DNA of 64,000 nucleotides from Pyxidicoccus xibeiensis (GTDB taxonomy: Bacteria; Myxococcota; Myxococcia; Myxococcales; Myxococcaceae), in NCBI RefSeq assembly GCF_024198175.1, contig NZ_JAJVKV010000002.1, positions 806,001 through 870,000 on the forward strand. The letters are read 5' to 3'. Shown here piece after piece: positions 43,770 through 52,372 of the stretch. Within the stretch, counting starts at the first letter, position 1. Each line of letters begins with the position of its first letter. The position numbers were made by a program, and so were the translations under genes. The notes beneath the pieces are model-generated. The model saw only the letters and a program-made list of their open reading frames with translations. It ran no database searches and had not been told where the DNA came from.

Positions 43770-44311
43770 CGTGCCTCCTCCAGCGCGCCCAAGAGCTCGC
43801 GCAGCTTCTCGTAGCCGCGGTGGGCCCGGAGGCGCGCGGCGCCCGTGCTGATGCCCCGCAGGGCGGCAATCTCCTCGAAGGACCAGCCCTCCACCTTGCT
43901 GAGGACGACCGCCTCGCGGTGGTCCGGGTGGAGCTGCTGCAGCGCATCCAGCAGGTGCCGGCGCAGGCTGGGGTCGCTGGCGGTGGGCGGAACCGAGCCT
44001 GGCGAGGCCACGTCCTCGTGGGAGGCGTACGCGTCCACGTGGCGCTGGTGGCGCAGGGCGTCCCGCGCGGCGTTCGCGGCGATGGTCATCAGCCACGGCA
44101 CGAAGCGGGTGCCCGGCTCGTAGCGGCCCCGGGAGCGGATGACGGACAGGAAGGTCGACTGCAACAGGTCCTCCGCGAGCGGGCCGCTGCGCACCATGCG
44201 CGCCAGGAAGCCCTGCACCCGCCCCGAGTGCCGGGCGAAGAGGGCCTCGAAGGCGTCATGTGCTCCGTCGCGAAACCGTTCCATGAGTTCTTCGTCCGTC
44301 GGACTCCCCAT
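43766..44311 (-). CDS. ECF-type RNA polymerase sigma factor
   Basis: About 181 residues from the ATG at 44311 (a GTG at 44314 and an ATG at 44284 are alternatives). Region 2 (ELMERFRDGAHDAFEALFARHSGRVQGFL) and region 4 (DALQQLHPDHREAVVLSKVEGWSFEEIAALRGIS) are typical of extracytoplasmic-function sigma factors; there is no region 3. The gene is followed by a membrane anti-sigma factor and a small gene, all overlapping by four bases. A site with GGAAAC and CGTA lies directly upstream and resembles an ECF target promoter, so the unit probably turns itself on. Confidence 0.93.
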   Translation of the reverse strand: MGSPTDEELMERFRDGAHDAFEALFARHSGRVQGFLARMVRSGPLAEDLLQSTFLSVIRSRGRYEPGTRFVPWLMTIAANAARDALRHQRHVDAYASHEDVASPGSVPPTASDPSLRRHLLDALQQLHPDHREAVVLSKVEGWSFEEIAALRGISTGAARLRAHRGYEKLRELLGALEEAR

Positions 44312-44324
44312 CACCCGTCTCCCG

Positions 44325-44350
44325 TACGGCCCATCCCCGAAAATGTTTCC
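44325..44350 (-). promoter_or_regulatory. Candidate ECF promoter (autoregulation)
   Basis: On the minus strand GGAAAC (44350-44345) and CGTA (44328-44325) are separated by 16 bases, matching the pattern of ECF-dependent promoters (GGAAC, N16-17, CGT). The next bases contain the GTG/ATG at 44314/44311, so transcription could start very close to the sigma gene. Autoregulation is inferred. Confidence 0.5.
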
Positions 44351-44446
44351 GGCCCCGCGAGGTGCCTGGAGGGCGTCGCCAAGCTGGCGGAAACACGAGG
44401 GAAGTCAGGAGGCGTTGCCCCGCAGGGCAGGTCGGCGGGCGGGCAG

Positions 44447-44467
44447 CGGAATGGAACGTCCATTCCG
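44447..44467. repeat. 21-base perfect dyad between the sigma-factor and phosphoesterase genes
   Basis: CGGAATGGA (44447-44455) and TCCATTCCG (44459-44467) are exact inverted arms with the three-base centre ACG. It is about 136-156 bases upstream of the sigma-factor start and 84 bases after the end of the metallophosphoesterase gene. It could be an operator or part of a terminator. Confidence 0.4.
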
Positions 44468-44550
44468 GTCGGCCAGGAGGGGAGGGGAGGGTGGGGCCCG
44501 CGGAGCATGGGGCCATGCAAGGCCGCCCGCGGGCCCGGTGGCAAGTCTTC

Positions 44551-45741
44551 TCAGCCGGGCAGCAGCACCAGTCGTGCAATCTCGGGCGGAGCGCCCACGC
44601 GCATCGGCGGCCCCACGAAGCCGCAGCCCCGGCTCACGTAGATGAGCGAGTCCCCCGTCCGGCTCAGCCCCGCGTTGCGGTCGCCCCAGATGACGTCGCC
44701 CACGATGTTGCCGGGAAACATCTGCCCGCCATGGGTGTGGCCGGAGACCTGGAGCCCCACTCCGCGCCGGGCCACCTCGTCGAAGTTGGACGGCTGGTGC
44801 GCCAGCAGCACCGAGGCCCGGTCCGGGCGCACGTCGCGCAGGGCCGCGTCCAGGTCATAGCCGGGCTCGCCCAGCCGGTGGGCGCTCCAGTCGTCCACGC
44901 CCGCCAGGTCGAACGACGCTGGGCCACCGCCGATGGACACCGAGCGGTTGCGCAGCACCTGGATGCCCAGGCCCTCCATGAAGGCCACCCACGCGTCCGC
45001 GTCCGAGTAGTAGTCGTGGTTGCCGGTGACGAAGAAGGTGCCGTACCGGGCGCGCAGCCCGCCGAAGCCCGCGACGAACGGCCCCAGCGCGTCCACGGAG
45101 CCGTCCACCAGGTCCCCGGTGATGGCGATGAGGTCCGGCTTCAGCGCGTTGGTGCGCGACACCAGCTCGTCCACGAAGCGGCGCTGCAGCACGCCGCCGA
45201 TGTGGATGTCCGTGAGCTGCACCAGCGTGAAGCCCTCCAGCGCCTTGGGCAGCCGGGGCAGGCGCACGGGGATGTCGCGCACGTCGGGCGGATGGAACGC
45301 GCGCCAGCCCCCATACGAGCTCACCGCCGCGCCCGCCATGCCGGCGCCGACGGCGAGGCCTCGGGTGAGCAGGGCCCGGCGCTCCGGGGACGGCGGCTCC
45401 GACGGCGGGGCCACGGGCGCCCTGCGCCGCGCCCTCCAGGCCAGCGCTGCCCGCGCCACGTCCACCGCGAGGGTGAAGACGAGCAGGTAGAGGATGAGGC
45501 CCATCCAGGCGAGGAAGCCGATGCCGATGAGGCGCGACGCCTCCGACGGGAGGATGGCGCCCAGGGCCCGGGCGCCGATGGCCCCCGCGAAGCCCACCGC
45601 GAACAGGACCTGGGCGGCGCGGCGCGGCCCCCGGCGCTCCGTCACGTCACGGACGAGCCGGCGGTAGAGGTAGACGTGCCCGGCCGCGAGCAGCACGAGC
45701 ACCGGAATGAAGAACAGGAGGAAGCTGAGCCAGCGTGGCAT
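44551..45741 (-). CDS. Membrane-anchored metallophosphoesterase
   Basis: A 396-residue protein from the ATG at 45741 (MPRWLSFLLFFIPVLVL). Several membrane segments lie in the first 130 residues. The catalytic domain shows the five conserved calcineurin-type blocks: TDIHIGG, GDLVDGS, GNHDYYSD, HQPSNFDEV and GHTHGGQ, so it should bind two metals. This group (YaeI-like) hydrolyses phosphodiesters and often acts on lipids or cell-envelope intermediates. Substrate unknown. It is transcribed toward the ECF operon. Confidence 0.88.
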   Translation of the reverse strand: MPRWLSFLLFFIPVLVLLAAGHVYLYRRLVRDVTERRGPRRAAQVLFAVGFAGAIGARALGAILPSEASRLIGIGFLAWMGLILYLLVFTLAVDVARAALAWRARRRAPVAPPSEPPSPERRALLTRGLAVGAGMAGAAVSSYGGWRAFHPPDVRDIPVRLPRLPKALEGFTLVQLTDIHIGGVLQRRFVDELVSRTNALKPDLIAITGDLVDGSVDALGPFVAGFGGLRARYGTFFVTGNHDYYSDADAWVAFMEGLGIQVLRNRSVSIGGGPASFDLAGVDDWSAHRLGEPGYDLDAALRDVRPDRASVLLAHQPSNFDEVARRGVGLQVSGHTHGGQMFPGNIVGDVIWGDRNAGLSRTGDSLIYVSRGCGFVGPPMRVGAPPEIARLVLLPG

Positions 45742-45900
45742 CGAGGCCTCCTGAATAATGGAAGTCGGGCCCACGCGCCCCTGTATTCCAGGGTGGCAGG
45801 CGTGGCCCGGCCGCCTGGCCCCTTCCGTGTGGTGCCGGGCCGGGGCAGTCTTCCGTCGCTCGCGAGCCCGACTTCCGGCCCGCACTTCTCCGAGGACGAC

Positions 45901-46374
45901 ATGCTCCGCTCCCTGCTGCTCTGTGCCCTCCTGCTCCCCCTGCTCGGCTGTGGAGATGACGCCGGCAATCCTGACTCAGGTGACCCCACCAAGGTGACGT
46001 ATGCCGAGGCGCTGGGCGTGGACCTGTCCGCGATGACGCGGCTGCCCAGCGGCCTGTACATCCAGGACCTGGGAGACCCGGGCACCGGGGCGGTGGCGCA
46101 GCCCAACCGCCGCGTCCAGGTGCACTACACCGGCTGGCTGCCGAGCGGCACGCAGTTCGACAGCAGCCGGGACGAGGCCCCCCTCAGCTTCACCCTGGGC
46201 GTCGGCGCGGTCATCAAGGGCTGGGACGAGGGCATCGAGGGCATGAAGGTCGGCGGCTCGCGGCGGCTCGTCATCCCCTCGGAGCTCGGCTATGGCGAGC
46301 GCGGCGGCGGGGGCGGGGTGATTCCTCCGCACTCGGTGCTCATCTTCGACACGGAGCTGATGTTCGTGCGGTGA
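45901..46374 (+). CDS. Lipoprotein FKBP-type peptidyl-prolyl isomerase
   Basis: A 157-residue protein with signal peptide and lipobox (LLPLLGCGDD, cysteine at about residue 17), and an FKBP domain from about residue 55. Characteristic parts are VQVHYTGWLPSGTQFDSSRDE, VIKGWDEGIEGMKVGGSRRLVIP, and LGYGERGGGG-VIPPHSVLIFDTEL, with the hydrophobic pocket residues in place. It is a periplasmic or outer-membrane folding helper for peptidyl-prolyl bonds. The ATG at 45901 is the natural start. It is followed by a weak hairpin (46401-46413). Confidence 0.92.
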   Translation: MLRSLLLCALLLPLLGCGDDAGNPDSGDPTKVTYAEALGVDLSAMTRLPSGLYIQDLGDPGTGAVAQPNRRVQVHYTGWLPSGTQFDSSRDEAPLSFTLGVGAVIKGWDEGIEGMKVGGSRRLVIPSELGYGERGGGGGVIPPHSVLIFDTELMFVR

Positions 46375-46557
46375 AGTGCCCAGGAGGGTACGGCTTGACG
46401 CGCCCTTCGGGCGTCCACGCGCCGACACCCCCTCCAGGGTTTCGCCTCCAGGCCCTGCCGCGGTGGTATAGCCTTGCCCTGTCTTCCGGGGCGCGGGGCC
46501 GGGCACCTCCCGGCCCCCGAGCGGTGGTCCAACATCCCGGAATCGGGGGGACGAGCG

Positions 46558-47745
46558 ATGTCAGGGTCCGAGGCGGAGAGGCTCAAGGACGGCGGGCTGG
46601 GTGAAGGTGCGTTCCAGGCGCTGCAGGCATTGATGATGCTCGCGGAGCCGGAGCGGGCGGCCCAGCTGTACGAGGAGCTCGGCTCCGCGCAGCGCGAGCG
46701 CATCCAGAAGGAGGCCGCGCAGTCCCCGGCGCAGGAGCGGCAGCGGCTGGCGGAGGTGATGCGGCAGGCGCGCGACTTCGCTGGCGCGGCCCGGATGCTG
46801 AATGGCTGCGGCGCGGAAGGCCTGGTCGCGGAGCTGTACGTGCAGGGCGGGCAGTACGTGGACGCGGCGGAGGCGTACCTGCGCGCCGGTCAGGCGGAGC
46901 GCGCGGCGGCGGCCTTCGAGCGGGGCGGCGCGCTGGAGCGGGCGCTGGAGGTGTACCGGGGCCTGGGCTCGCGCGAGCCGATGGCGCAGTGCCTGGTCCG
47001 GCTGGGGCGCCCCTACGAGGCGGCGATGCTCTACCGCGAGCTGGGCCAGTCCCACGCGGAGGTGGAGGCCCTGGGCAGCGTGCCCGCGGGCGACCCCCGG
47101 CACCTGGAGTCCGTGCTGCGCATGTGCAAGCTGCTGGACGCCGAGGGCTTCACGCGGCGGGCGCTGGCGCTGCTGGCGGACACGCTGCGCGGCTCGGAGA
47201 CGGCGCGCGCGGACCCGGCGCTGGCGACGGAGAAGGCGCGGCTGCTGCGCCGCATGGGCATGGACGCGGAGGCCGAGGCGGTCATCGCGCGGCTGCCCGC
47301 GAGCGCGGCGGCCCCGGAGGCCAATGGCTATGGCTACCTGAAGGCCATCCCCATCTTCGGCGAGCTGTCACTGGACGACATGAAGGACCTCTACCGCGTG
47401 GCCCGGCAGGTGCTCATCCCCGCCGGCGCCGTGCTGCTGGAGAAGGGCGCGCAGGGCGTGGGCCTCTTCGTGCTGCTGGAGGGCACGGTGGAGGTCTACA
47501 GCGGCTCGGAGCCCGACGCGCGGCTGCTCAACACGCTGGGGCCCGGTGCGTACCTGGGGGAGATCTCCCTGGTGCAGGACGCGCCCGTCTCCGCGCAGGT
47601 GCGCGCGCGCACGGCCGTCCGCGCGCTGCGCATCACCCGCGCCGGCTTCCAGCACTACCTGGACACGCACGAGGCCGCCGCGCTGCGCATCTTCCGCCTC
47701 TTCACGCAGAACCTCGCCGCGCGCGTGCGCGCCCTCAGCACCTGA
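46558..47745 (+). CDS. TPR protein with C-terminal cyclic-nucleotide-binding domain
   Basis: A 395-residue protein from the ATG at 46558. The N-terminal 270 residues are helical repeats of TPR/SEL style, such as VQGGQYVDAAEAYLRAGQAERAAAAFERG. The C-terminal 115 residues form a cAMP-receptor-like cyclic-nucleotide-binding domain (RQVLIPAGAVLLEKGAQGVGLFVLLEGTVEVY, LGPGAYLGEISLVQDAPVSAQVRARTAVRALRI), including the G-E-I-S-L phosphate loop; the usual arginine for cAMP phosphate may be the R in QVRARTAV. It would tie repeat-protein scaffolding to a nucleotide signal. It has no membrane part. Confidence 0.85.
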   Translation: MSGSEAERLKDGGLGEGAFQALQALMMLAEPERAAQLYEELGSAQRERIQKEAAQSPAQERQRLAEVMRQARDFAGAARMLNGCGAEGLVAELYVQGGQYVDAAEAYLRAGQAERAAAAFERGGALERALEVYRGLGSREPMAQCLVRLGRPYEAAMLYRELGQSHAEVEALGSVPAGDPRHLESVLRMCKLLDAEGFTRRALALLADTLRGSETARADPALATEKARLLRRMGMDAEAEAVIARLPASAAAPEANGYGYLKAIPIFGELSLDDMKDLYRVARQVLIPAGAVLLEKGAQGVGLFVLLEGTVEVYSGSEPDARLLNTLGPGAYLGEISLVQDAPVSAQVRARTAVRALRITRAGFQHYLDTHEAAALRIFRLFTQNLAARVRALST

Positions 47746-47942
47746 GGGCAGGGTAGCCGCCCACCCGGGAGTCGCGTGACTCGGGTGACCGCGAGCGCGG
47801 ACCTCTGTCAGATTCCGTGCCCCACCGCCGTCACGCGTGGGTCGCCCCCGCAAGGAAGCGGGGGCAGGACGTCTTGATGGATGGCCAGGCGCCAGGAGGA
47901 GGCTCGTCGCACTCTTCCGGGACGGGCCGTAGGGGATTCTCG

Positions 47943-49820
47943 ATGGAGCGCAGCCCTTTGTCGTGGAAGGCCGGCCGAGGGGCCGCGCTGTCCGTCCTGC
48001 TCGTGCTGGCGGGCGTGGCCTGTGTGAAGCGGCCGGTGGACTACGAGCGCGAGTACGCGAAGCAGCTCGCCCCGAAGAAGCTGGAGGCGTCCTCCGCGTC
48101 CGCCTCCGGCCCGGTGCGCAAGCTGCGCGTCCGCGTGTACGTCGACTCCGACTACCGGGACCAGGTGATGCGCTGGCGCAGCAGCATCGTCAGCCAGCTC
48201 CAGCGCGCCAGCGCGGTGGTGCGTGCGCCGCTCGGGGTGGTGTTCGAGCTGGAGTCGACGCACCAGTGGGAGCGGCGCAGCTCGGAGGGCGCGCTCGACG
48301 ACACGCTGGCGGAGCTGGAGGCGCTCGACCCGGGCGAGGACGTGGACCTCGTCATCGGTCTGGTGTCCCGGCTCAAGGTCTTCAGCACCTCGCAGGACCA
48401 CCTGGGACTGGCGCGGATGTTCGGCCGGCACTTCGTCCTGCGCGAGATGGGCAACCCGGAGGAGGTGCGCAACATCATGGCCGCGCTCACCCACCTGCCG
48501 GCGGAGGAGCGCGAGACGCTGTACCACGAGCGCAAGCTGCACAAGGAGACGTCCGTGCTGCTCCACGAGTGGGCGCACACGCTCGGCGCGTTCCACGTCC
48601 AGGACTCCGCCTGGATGATGTACCCGCACTACGCGACGAACCAGGCGGCCTTCCCTCCGCAGACGCTGGAGCTGCTCGCCGTCAGCCTGCGCCACCTGCC
48701 CCAGGGCCGTAGGGATGCCGCGGCCCGGAAGGCCTGGGCGCTCGAGCTGAAGGAGAAGCTCGCGTCCATCCAGGGGCCGGACTGGGACGGCCCCGAGAAG
48801 CAGGAGGTCATCGCCTGGGCCGAGCGCAACGCCGCGGGTCAGCTGACGCCGGAGCGCGGGCCCGCGCCGCTGCCGCCCGTGGACCGACAGGTGGTCGACG
48901 AGGTCCTCGCGCTCGACAGGGAGGGCCGCTTCGAGGTTGCCGCGCAGCGGCTGGAGCCCGTGGCCCGGCGCCATCCGGATCATGAGGAGGTGCAGTCGAC
49001 GGCGTGCTACCTGGCCGTCCGCACCGCGCCGAAGCTGCCCGCCACGCGCGAGCGCTGTGAGGCCATCGCCACACGCTTCCCCTGGCAGCCCGTTCCGTTG
49101 ATGTACCTGGCCCGGAGCCAGCTGGAGCAGGGGAACCGGGCCGAGGCACAGGCGTACCTCGTCCAGGTCCGGCAGCGCGCGGAGGCCCATCCCGCGGCGG
49201 GCCATGACCTCTGGGCAGACCTGGCCATCCTCTTCAAGGAGGTCGGAGCCCTGACCTGGGCCGAGCAGGTGGCGGCGAAGGCCGCCGGCGTGAAGGAGGC
49301 GGGCAAGGTGCTCACCTGGGCCTCGCAGACGCGGCGCTGGGTGGCGCTGCCGGTGGACTCCCAGCAGAGCGGCGTGCCCGTGGAGCGCGAGGGCGAGCTC
49401 GTCCGCGCCGCGAAGGAAGTGGAGGCGCAGCTCGACAAGGGCACGGTGGCGAAGGCCCAGGCGAAGCTCCAGTGGCTGTCGCGCGAGTTCCCCAGGGCCG
49501 CGGTGGTGCACGTGCTCCAGTGCGAGCTGCACCTGCGCTCGGGCCGCCTGGCGCCGGCGCGCACGTCGTGCCGCAAGGCGGTGGCCGTGCACGACGAAGC
49601 CGTCCAGGCGCACTTCATCCTCGGGTGGCTGGCGGTGAATGCGGGCTCGCGCCAGGAGGCACGCACGCACCTGGAGCGCGTCGTCACGCTCGAGCCGCTG
49701 CACGCGGAGGCGTGGCGCCTGCTCGCCGAGCAGTACCGCGCGGCCGGGATGCGTGAAGCGCTCGATGCGCTGAAGGGGCGCTACCGCACGCAGTTCGCGC
49801 GCGAGCTGCCCCTGGGTTGA
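47943..49820 (+). CDS. Metzincin-like metallopeptidase lipoprotein with TPR domain
   Basis: A 625-residue protein starting at the ATG at 47943 with a lipobox-type signal (VLLVLAGVACVKRP). The zinc motif HEWAHTLGAFH is at residues 208-218, the metzincin H-E-x-x-H-x-x-G-x-x-H pattern, followed by QDSAWMMYPHY (Met-turn-like). The region around it (about 60-290) is the putative peptidase; the C-terminal 330 residues form TPR helices (VQAHFILGWLAVNAGSRQEARTHLERVVTLEPLHAEAWRLL). It is probably anchored at the membrane facing the periplasm or outside. Peptidase activity follows from the motif only. It lies 197 bases after the cyclic-nucleotide gene. Confidence 0.8.
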   Translation: MERSPLSWKAGRGAALSVLLVLAGVACVKRPVDYEREYAKQLAPKKLEASSASASGPVRKLRVRVYVDSDYRDQVMRWRSSIVSQLQRASAVVRAPLGVVFELESTHQWERRSSEGALDDTLAELEALDPGEDVDLVIGLVSRLKVFSTSQDHLGLARMFGRHFVLREMGNPEEVRNIMAALTHLPAEERETLYHERKLHKETSVLLHEWAHTLGAFHVQDSAWMMYPHYATNQAAFPPQTLELLAVSLRHLPQGRRDAAARKAWALELKEKLASIQGPDWDGPEKQEVIAWAERNAAGQLTPERGPAPLPPVDRQVVDEVLALDREGRFEVAAQRLEPVARRHPDHEEVQSTACYLAVRTAPKLPATRERCEAIATRFPWQPVPLMYLARSQLEQGNRAEAQAYLVQVRQRAEAHPAAGHDLWADLAILFKEVGALTWAEQVAAKAAGVKEAGKVLTWASQTRRWVALPVDSQQSGVPVEREGELVRAAKEVEAQLDKGTVAKAQAKLQWLSREFPRAAVVHVLQCELHLRSGRLAPARTSCRKAVAVHDEAVQAHFILGWLAVNAGSRQEARTHLERVVTLEPLHAEAWRLLAEQYRAAGMREALDALKGRYRTQFARELPLG

Positions 49821-49845
49821 CAAGCGGGCGCCGGTGCTTTACCTC
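49817..49845 (+). promoter_or_regulatory. Candidate promoter of the fusA leader
   Basis: TTGACA at 49817-49822 overlaps the stop codon of the preceding gene and is followed after 17 bases by TACCTC (49840-49845). The -35 is perfect, the -10 is poor. Transcription from here would give a leader of about 350 bases before the EF-G gene. Confidence 0.35.
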
Positions 49846-50205
49846 ATGTGCATCATGAGGCCCGTTTCCAACATCGCCCTGCTGAGTGCGCGCATCTGTG
49901 CGCCGGCGGCGGACGTGTGCCTCGCCCCCCGTCACGAGGTTCTGCTCGACATTTGAGCAGGCGGACCGGTGTCCTCCGGTTCGCGGGTTGGCTGGTTCCC
50001 GCGTTCCGTGAGCTCCGGCTCCGCCATCGCTCTCGCTGTGCCCTCGTGTGTCCTCACGCGTCCCTGAGCGGGCCTGTCGTGCCCCTCCGGCGTGTCGCGC
50101 GTGCGTGTGCCTGAGGCACGGCCCGTCTCGCGTCCTTCAACGCAACCAGTGTGTCTTCACACACCACCCGCGGGCCTCGCTGCCCGACGGGAACGGGAGT
50201 CCTCT
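49821..50205 (+). other. 385-base leader region of the EF-G gene
   Basis: The gap between the metallopeptidase gene and the EF-G gene holds the candidate promoter, the 33-codon frame and several inverted repeats: ACCGG/CCGGT (49965-49980), CGCGGG/CCCGCG (49982-50003, ten-base loop), and GTGCC/GGCAC (50107-50119). The remainder is rich in CGTG/CACG motifs. No other gene is visible. Confidence 0.6.
49855..49956 (+). CDS. Short open frame in the EF-G leader
   Basis: A 33-codon frame from an ATG at 49855 to a TGA at 49954-49956, product MRPVSNIALLSARICAPAAD plus 13 more residues. It lies in the putative leader of the EF-G gene, 249 bases before its start, and is followed 8-26 bases later by two hairpins (49965-49980 and 49982-50003). 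It has no strong ribosome site, so it may or may not be translated. It is listed because the order short frame, hairpins, gene resembles an attenuator. Confidence 0.25.
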   Translation: MRPVSNIALLSARICAPAADVCLAPRHEVLLDI

Positions 50206-52311
50206 ATGTCCCGCAGCACTCGCATCGAGCGGTACCGCAACATCGGCATCATGGCCCACATCGACGCGGGGAAGACGACGCTCACCGAGCGCGTCCTCTT
50301 CTTTACCGGTCGCATCCACTCCACGGGAGAGGTGCACACCGGCTCCACGGAGATGGACTGGATGCCCGAGGAGAAGAAGCGCGGCATCACCATCACCTCG
50401 GCGGCCACCACGGCGTCCTGGAAGCCCACGCGCGGCAGCGCGGCGGGCGTGCCCCACCGCATCAACATCCTGGACACGCCGGGACACGTGGACTTCACCA
50501 TCGAAGTCGAGCGCTCTCTGCGCGTGCTGGACGGCGCGGTGGCGGTGTTCGACGCCAGCCAGGGCGTGGAGCCCCAGTCGGAGGCGGTGTGGCGGCAGGC
50601 GGACCGGTACCACGTGCCGCGCATCGCCTTCCTCAACAAGATGGACAAGGTGGGCGCGGACTTCGCGATGAGCGTGGCGTCCATCGAAGAGCGGCTCGGC
50701 GCCAATCCGGTGGCCGTGCAGCTCCCCCTGGGCGAGGGCATGGACTTCCGTGGCCTCGTGGACGTGGTGCGCATGCAGGCCGTCTTCTTCGAGGGAGAAG
50801 AGGGCCGCTACGGCGACGAGCAGCCCGTGCCCGCCGAGGCGCGGGAGGAAGCGGAGCGGCTGCGCCTGCGGCTCATCGAGGCGTGCGCGGACGTGGATGC
50901 GACGGTGATGGAGAAGTTCGTGGAAGGGCGGCTGGACGAAGTCACCGCCGAGGACCTGGAGCGCGCGCTGCGCGCGGGCACCCTCGCGCGGACCCTGGTG
51001 CCGGTGCTGTGCGGGTCGGCCTTCAAGAAGAAGGGAGTGCAGATGTTGCTGGATGCCGTCGTCAACTACCTGCCCGCGCCGTCGGACCTTCCCGCCGTCG
51101 AGGGCTGTGTCCCTGTCACGCTCGAGCGTGTCTCCCGTCCTGCGTCGGACGCGGGCCCGCCCACCGCGCTCGTCTTCAAGCTGATGAGCGACAAGGCGGT
51201 GGGAGGCATCGTCTTCCTGCGCGTCTACTCGGGCACGCTTCGCGCGGGCACCGTCCTGATCAATCCGGTCACCGGCCGGCGCGAGCGGGTGGGGCGCCTG
51301 ATGTTCATGCATGCCAACCGCCGCGAGGAGGTGGCGGAGGTCCATGCGGGAGACATCTGCGCGGCGCTCGGCCTGAAGGGCGTGCGCACGGGCGACACGC
51401 TGTGCGACCCGGAGGCTCCGGTGGTGCTGGAGTCGCTGGGAGTCATGGAGCCCGTGGTGCAGCTCGCCGTGGAGGCGCGCTCTCCCGCGGAGCTTCCGAA
51501 GCTGGAAGAGGGCCTGCATCGGCTGGCGGCGGAAGACCCGTCGCTGCGAGTGGGCGTGGACCCGGAGAGCGGCCAGGTGCTGCTGTCCGGCATGGGTGAG
51601 CTGCACCTGGAGGTCATCGTGTCCCGACTGCTGACGGAGTACGGAGTGGAGGCCCGCGTGGGACAGCCCAAGGTCGCATACCGCGACACGGTCCGGCGCA
51701 AGGTGCGCCAGGAGTACCGCCACGTCCGCCAGACGGGCGGGCCCGGACAGTACGCGCACGTGGTGCTGGACGTCGGTCCGGCGCCGCGAGGGGCGGGGCT
51801 CGTCTTCGTGGACGACACCCGGGGTGGCAACATTCCCCGGGAGCTGGTCCCCGCCATCGAAAAGGGCGTGGCCGGCGCCATGGAGCGCGGCGTGCGGGAC
51901 GGCGTCCCGCTGGTGGACGTGGAGGTGCGGCTGGTGGATGGCAGCACGCACGTGAAGGACTCCACGCCCCAGGCGTTCTCCATGGCCGGCTCCCTGGCGC
52001 TGCAGGAGGCGGTGCGGAGCGCGGGCCTCCAGGGGCTGGAGCCCGTCATGGACGTGGAGGTGACGACTCCGGAGGAGTACCTGGGCGAGGTGCTCGGGGA
52101 CCTGTCCGCGCGGCGCGGGCGGGTGCTGGGAATGGAAGCGCGCGGGGTGGTGCGAGTCGTCTCCGCGCGAGTGCCCATGGCCAGCCTCTTCGGCTACGTG
52201 ACGGGCCTGCGCGGCCGCACGCAGGGACGGGCCCAGGCCAGCATGCGCCTGGGTGCGTACGAGCCGGTGCCCGAGTCGCTCTACGCGGCCCAGGCCGAAG
52301 CGCGTGCGTGA
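50206..52311 (+). CDS. fusA: Elongation factor G paralogue
   Basis: A 701-residue translational GTPase starting at the ATG at 50206. G-domain motifs are AHIDAGKTT (17-25), [18 protein letters not shown], and NKMDK; the SAF-type NKXD and G5 CGSAF follow. Domains II-V are all present ([74 protein letters not shown]). The domain IV tip reads [13 protein letters not shown] where typical EF-G has GSYHDVDSSELAF, so this is a divergent copy. It moves tRNAs and mRNA on the ribosome or, as EF-G2-type, in recycling. It is not next to ribosomal protein genes, which suggests a specialised or resistance-related copy. Confidence 0.93.
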   Translation: MSRSTRIERYRNIGIMAHIDAGKTTLTERVLFFTGRIHSTGEVHTGSTEMDWMPEEKKRGITITSAATTASWKPTRGSAAGVPHRINILDTPGHVDFTIEVERSLRVLDGAVAVFDASQGVEPQSEAVWRQADRYHVPRIAFLNKMDKVGADFAMSVASIEERLGANPVAVQLPLGEGMDFRGLVDVVRMQAVFFEGEEGRYGDEQPVPAEAREEAERLRLRLIEACADVDATVMEKFVEGRLDEVTAEDLERALRAGTLARTLVPVLCGSAFKKKGVQMLLDAVVNYLPAPSDLPAVEGCVPVTLERVSRPASDAGPPTALVFKLMSDKAVGGIVFLRVYSGTLRAGTVLINPVTGRRERVGRLMFMHANRREEVAEVHAGDICAALGLKGVRTGDTLCDPEAPVVLESLGVMEPVVQLAVEARSPAELPKLEEGLHRLAAEDPSLRVGVDPESGQVLLSGMGELHLEVIVSRLLTEYGVEARVGQPKVAYRDTVRRKVRQEYRHVRQTGGPGQYAHVVLDVGPAPRGAGLVFVDDTRGGNIPRELVPAIEKGVAGAMERGVRDGVPLVDVEVRLVDGSTHVKDSTPQAFSMAGSLALQEAVRSAGLQGLEPVMDVEVTTPEEYLGEVLGDLSARRGRVLGMEARGVVRVVSARVPMASLFGYVTGLRGRTQGRAQASMRLGAYEPVPESLYAAQAEARA

Positions 52312-52327
52312 GGTGAAGTGACGTGAG

Positions 52328-52361
52328 GGGCCCCGGGACCGCGACGACGGTTCCGGGGCCC
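52328..52361. terminator. Strong bidirectional terminator hairpin
   Basis: GGGCCCCGGGACCG (52328-52341) and CGGTTCCGGGGCCC (52348-52361) form a 14-base stem with one G-U pair and a six-base loop. It lies between the convergent EF-G gene and methyltransferase gene, where one terminator can serve both strands. No T-run is needed to see the stem; the stem is the evidence. Confidence 0.7.
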
Positions 52362-52372
52362 TGCCGGTCGGC

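Noticed and set aside
46401..46413. CGCCC/GGGCG hairpin after the FKBP gene as terminator
   Set aside because: Only a 5-base stem without T-run; too weak to list as a separate feature.
47808..49823. 671-codon minus-strand frame over the metallopeptidase gene
   Set aside because: The plus-strand protein has a lipobox and zinc motif; the antisense frame is Arg/His/Leu-rich with no domain.
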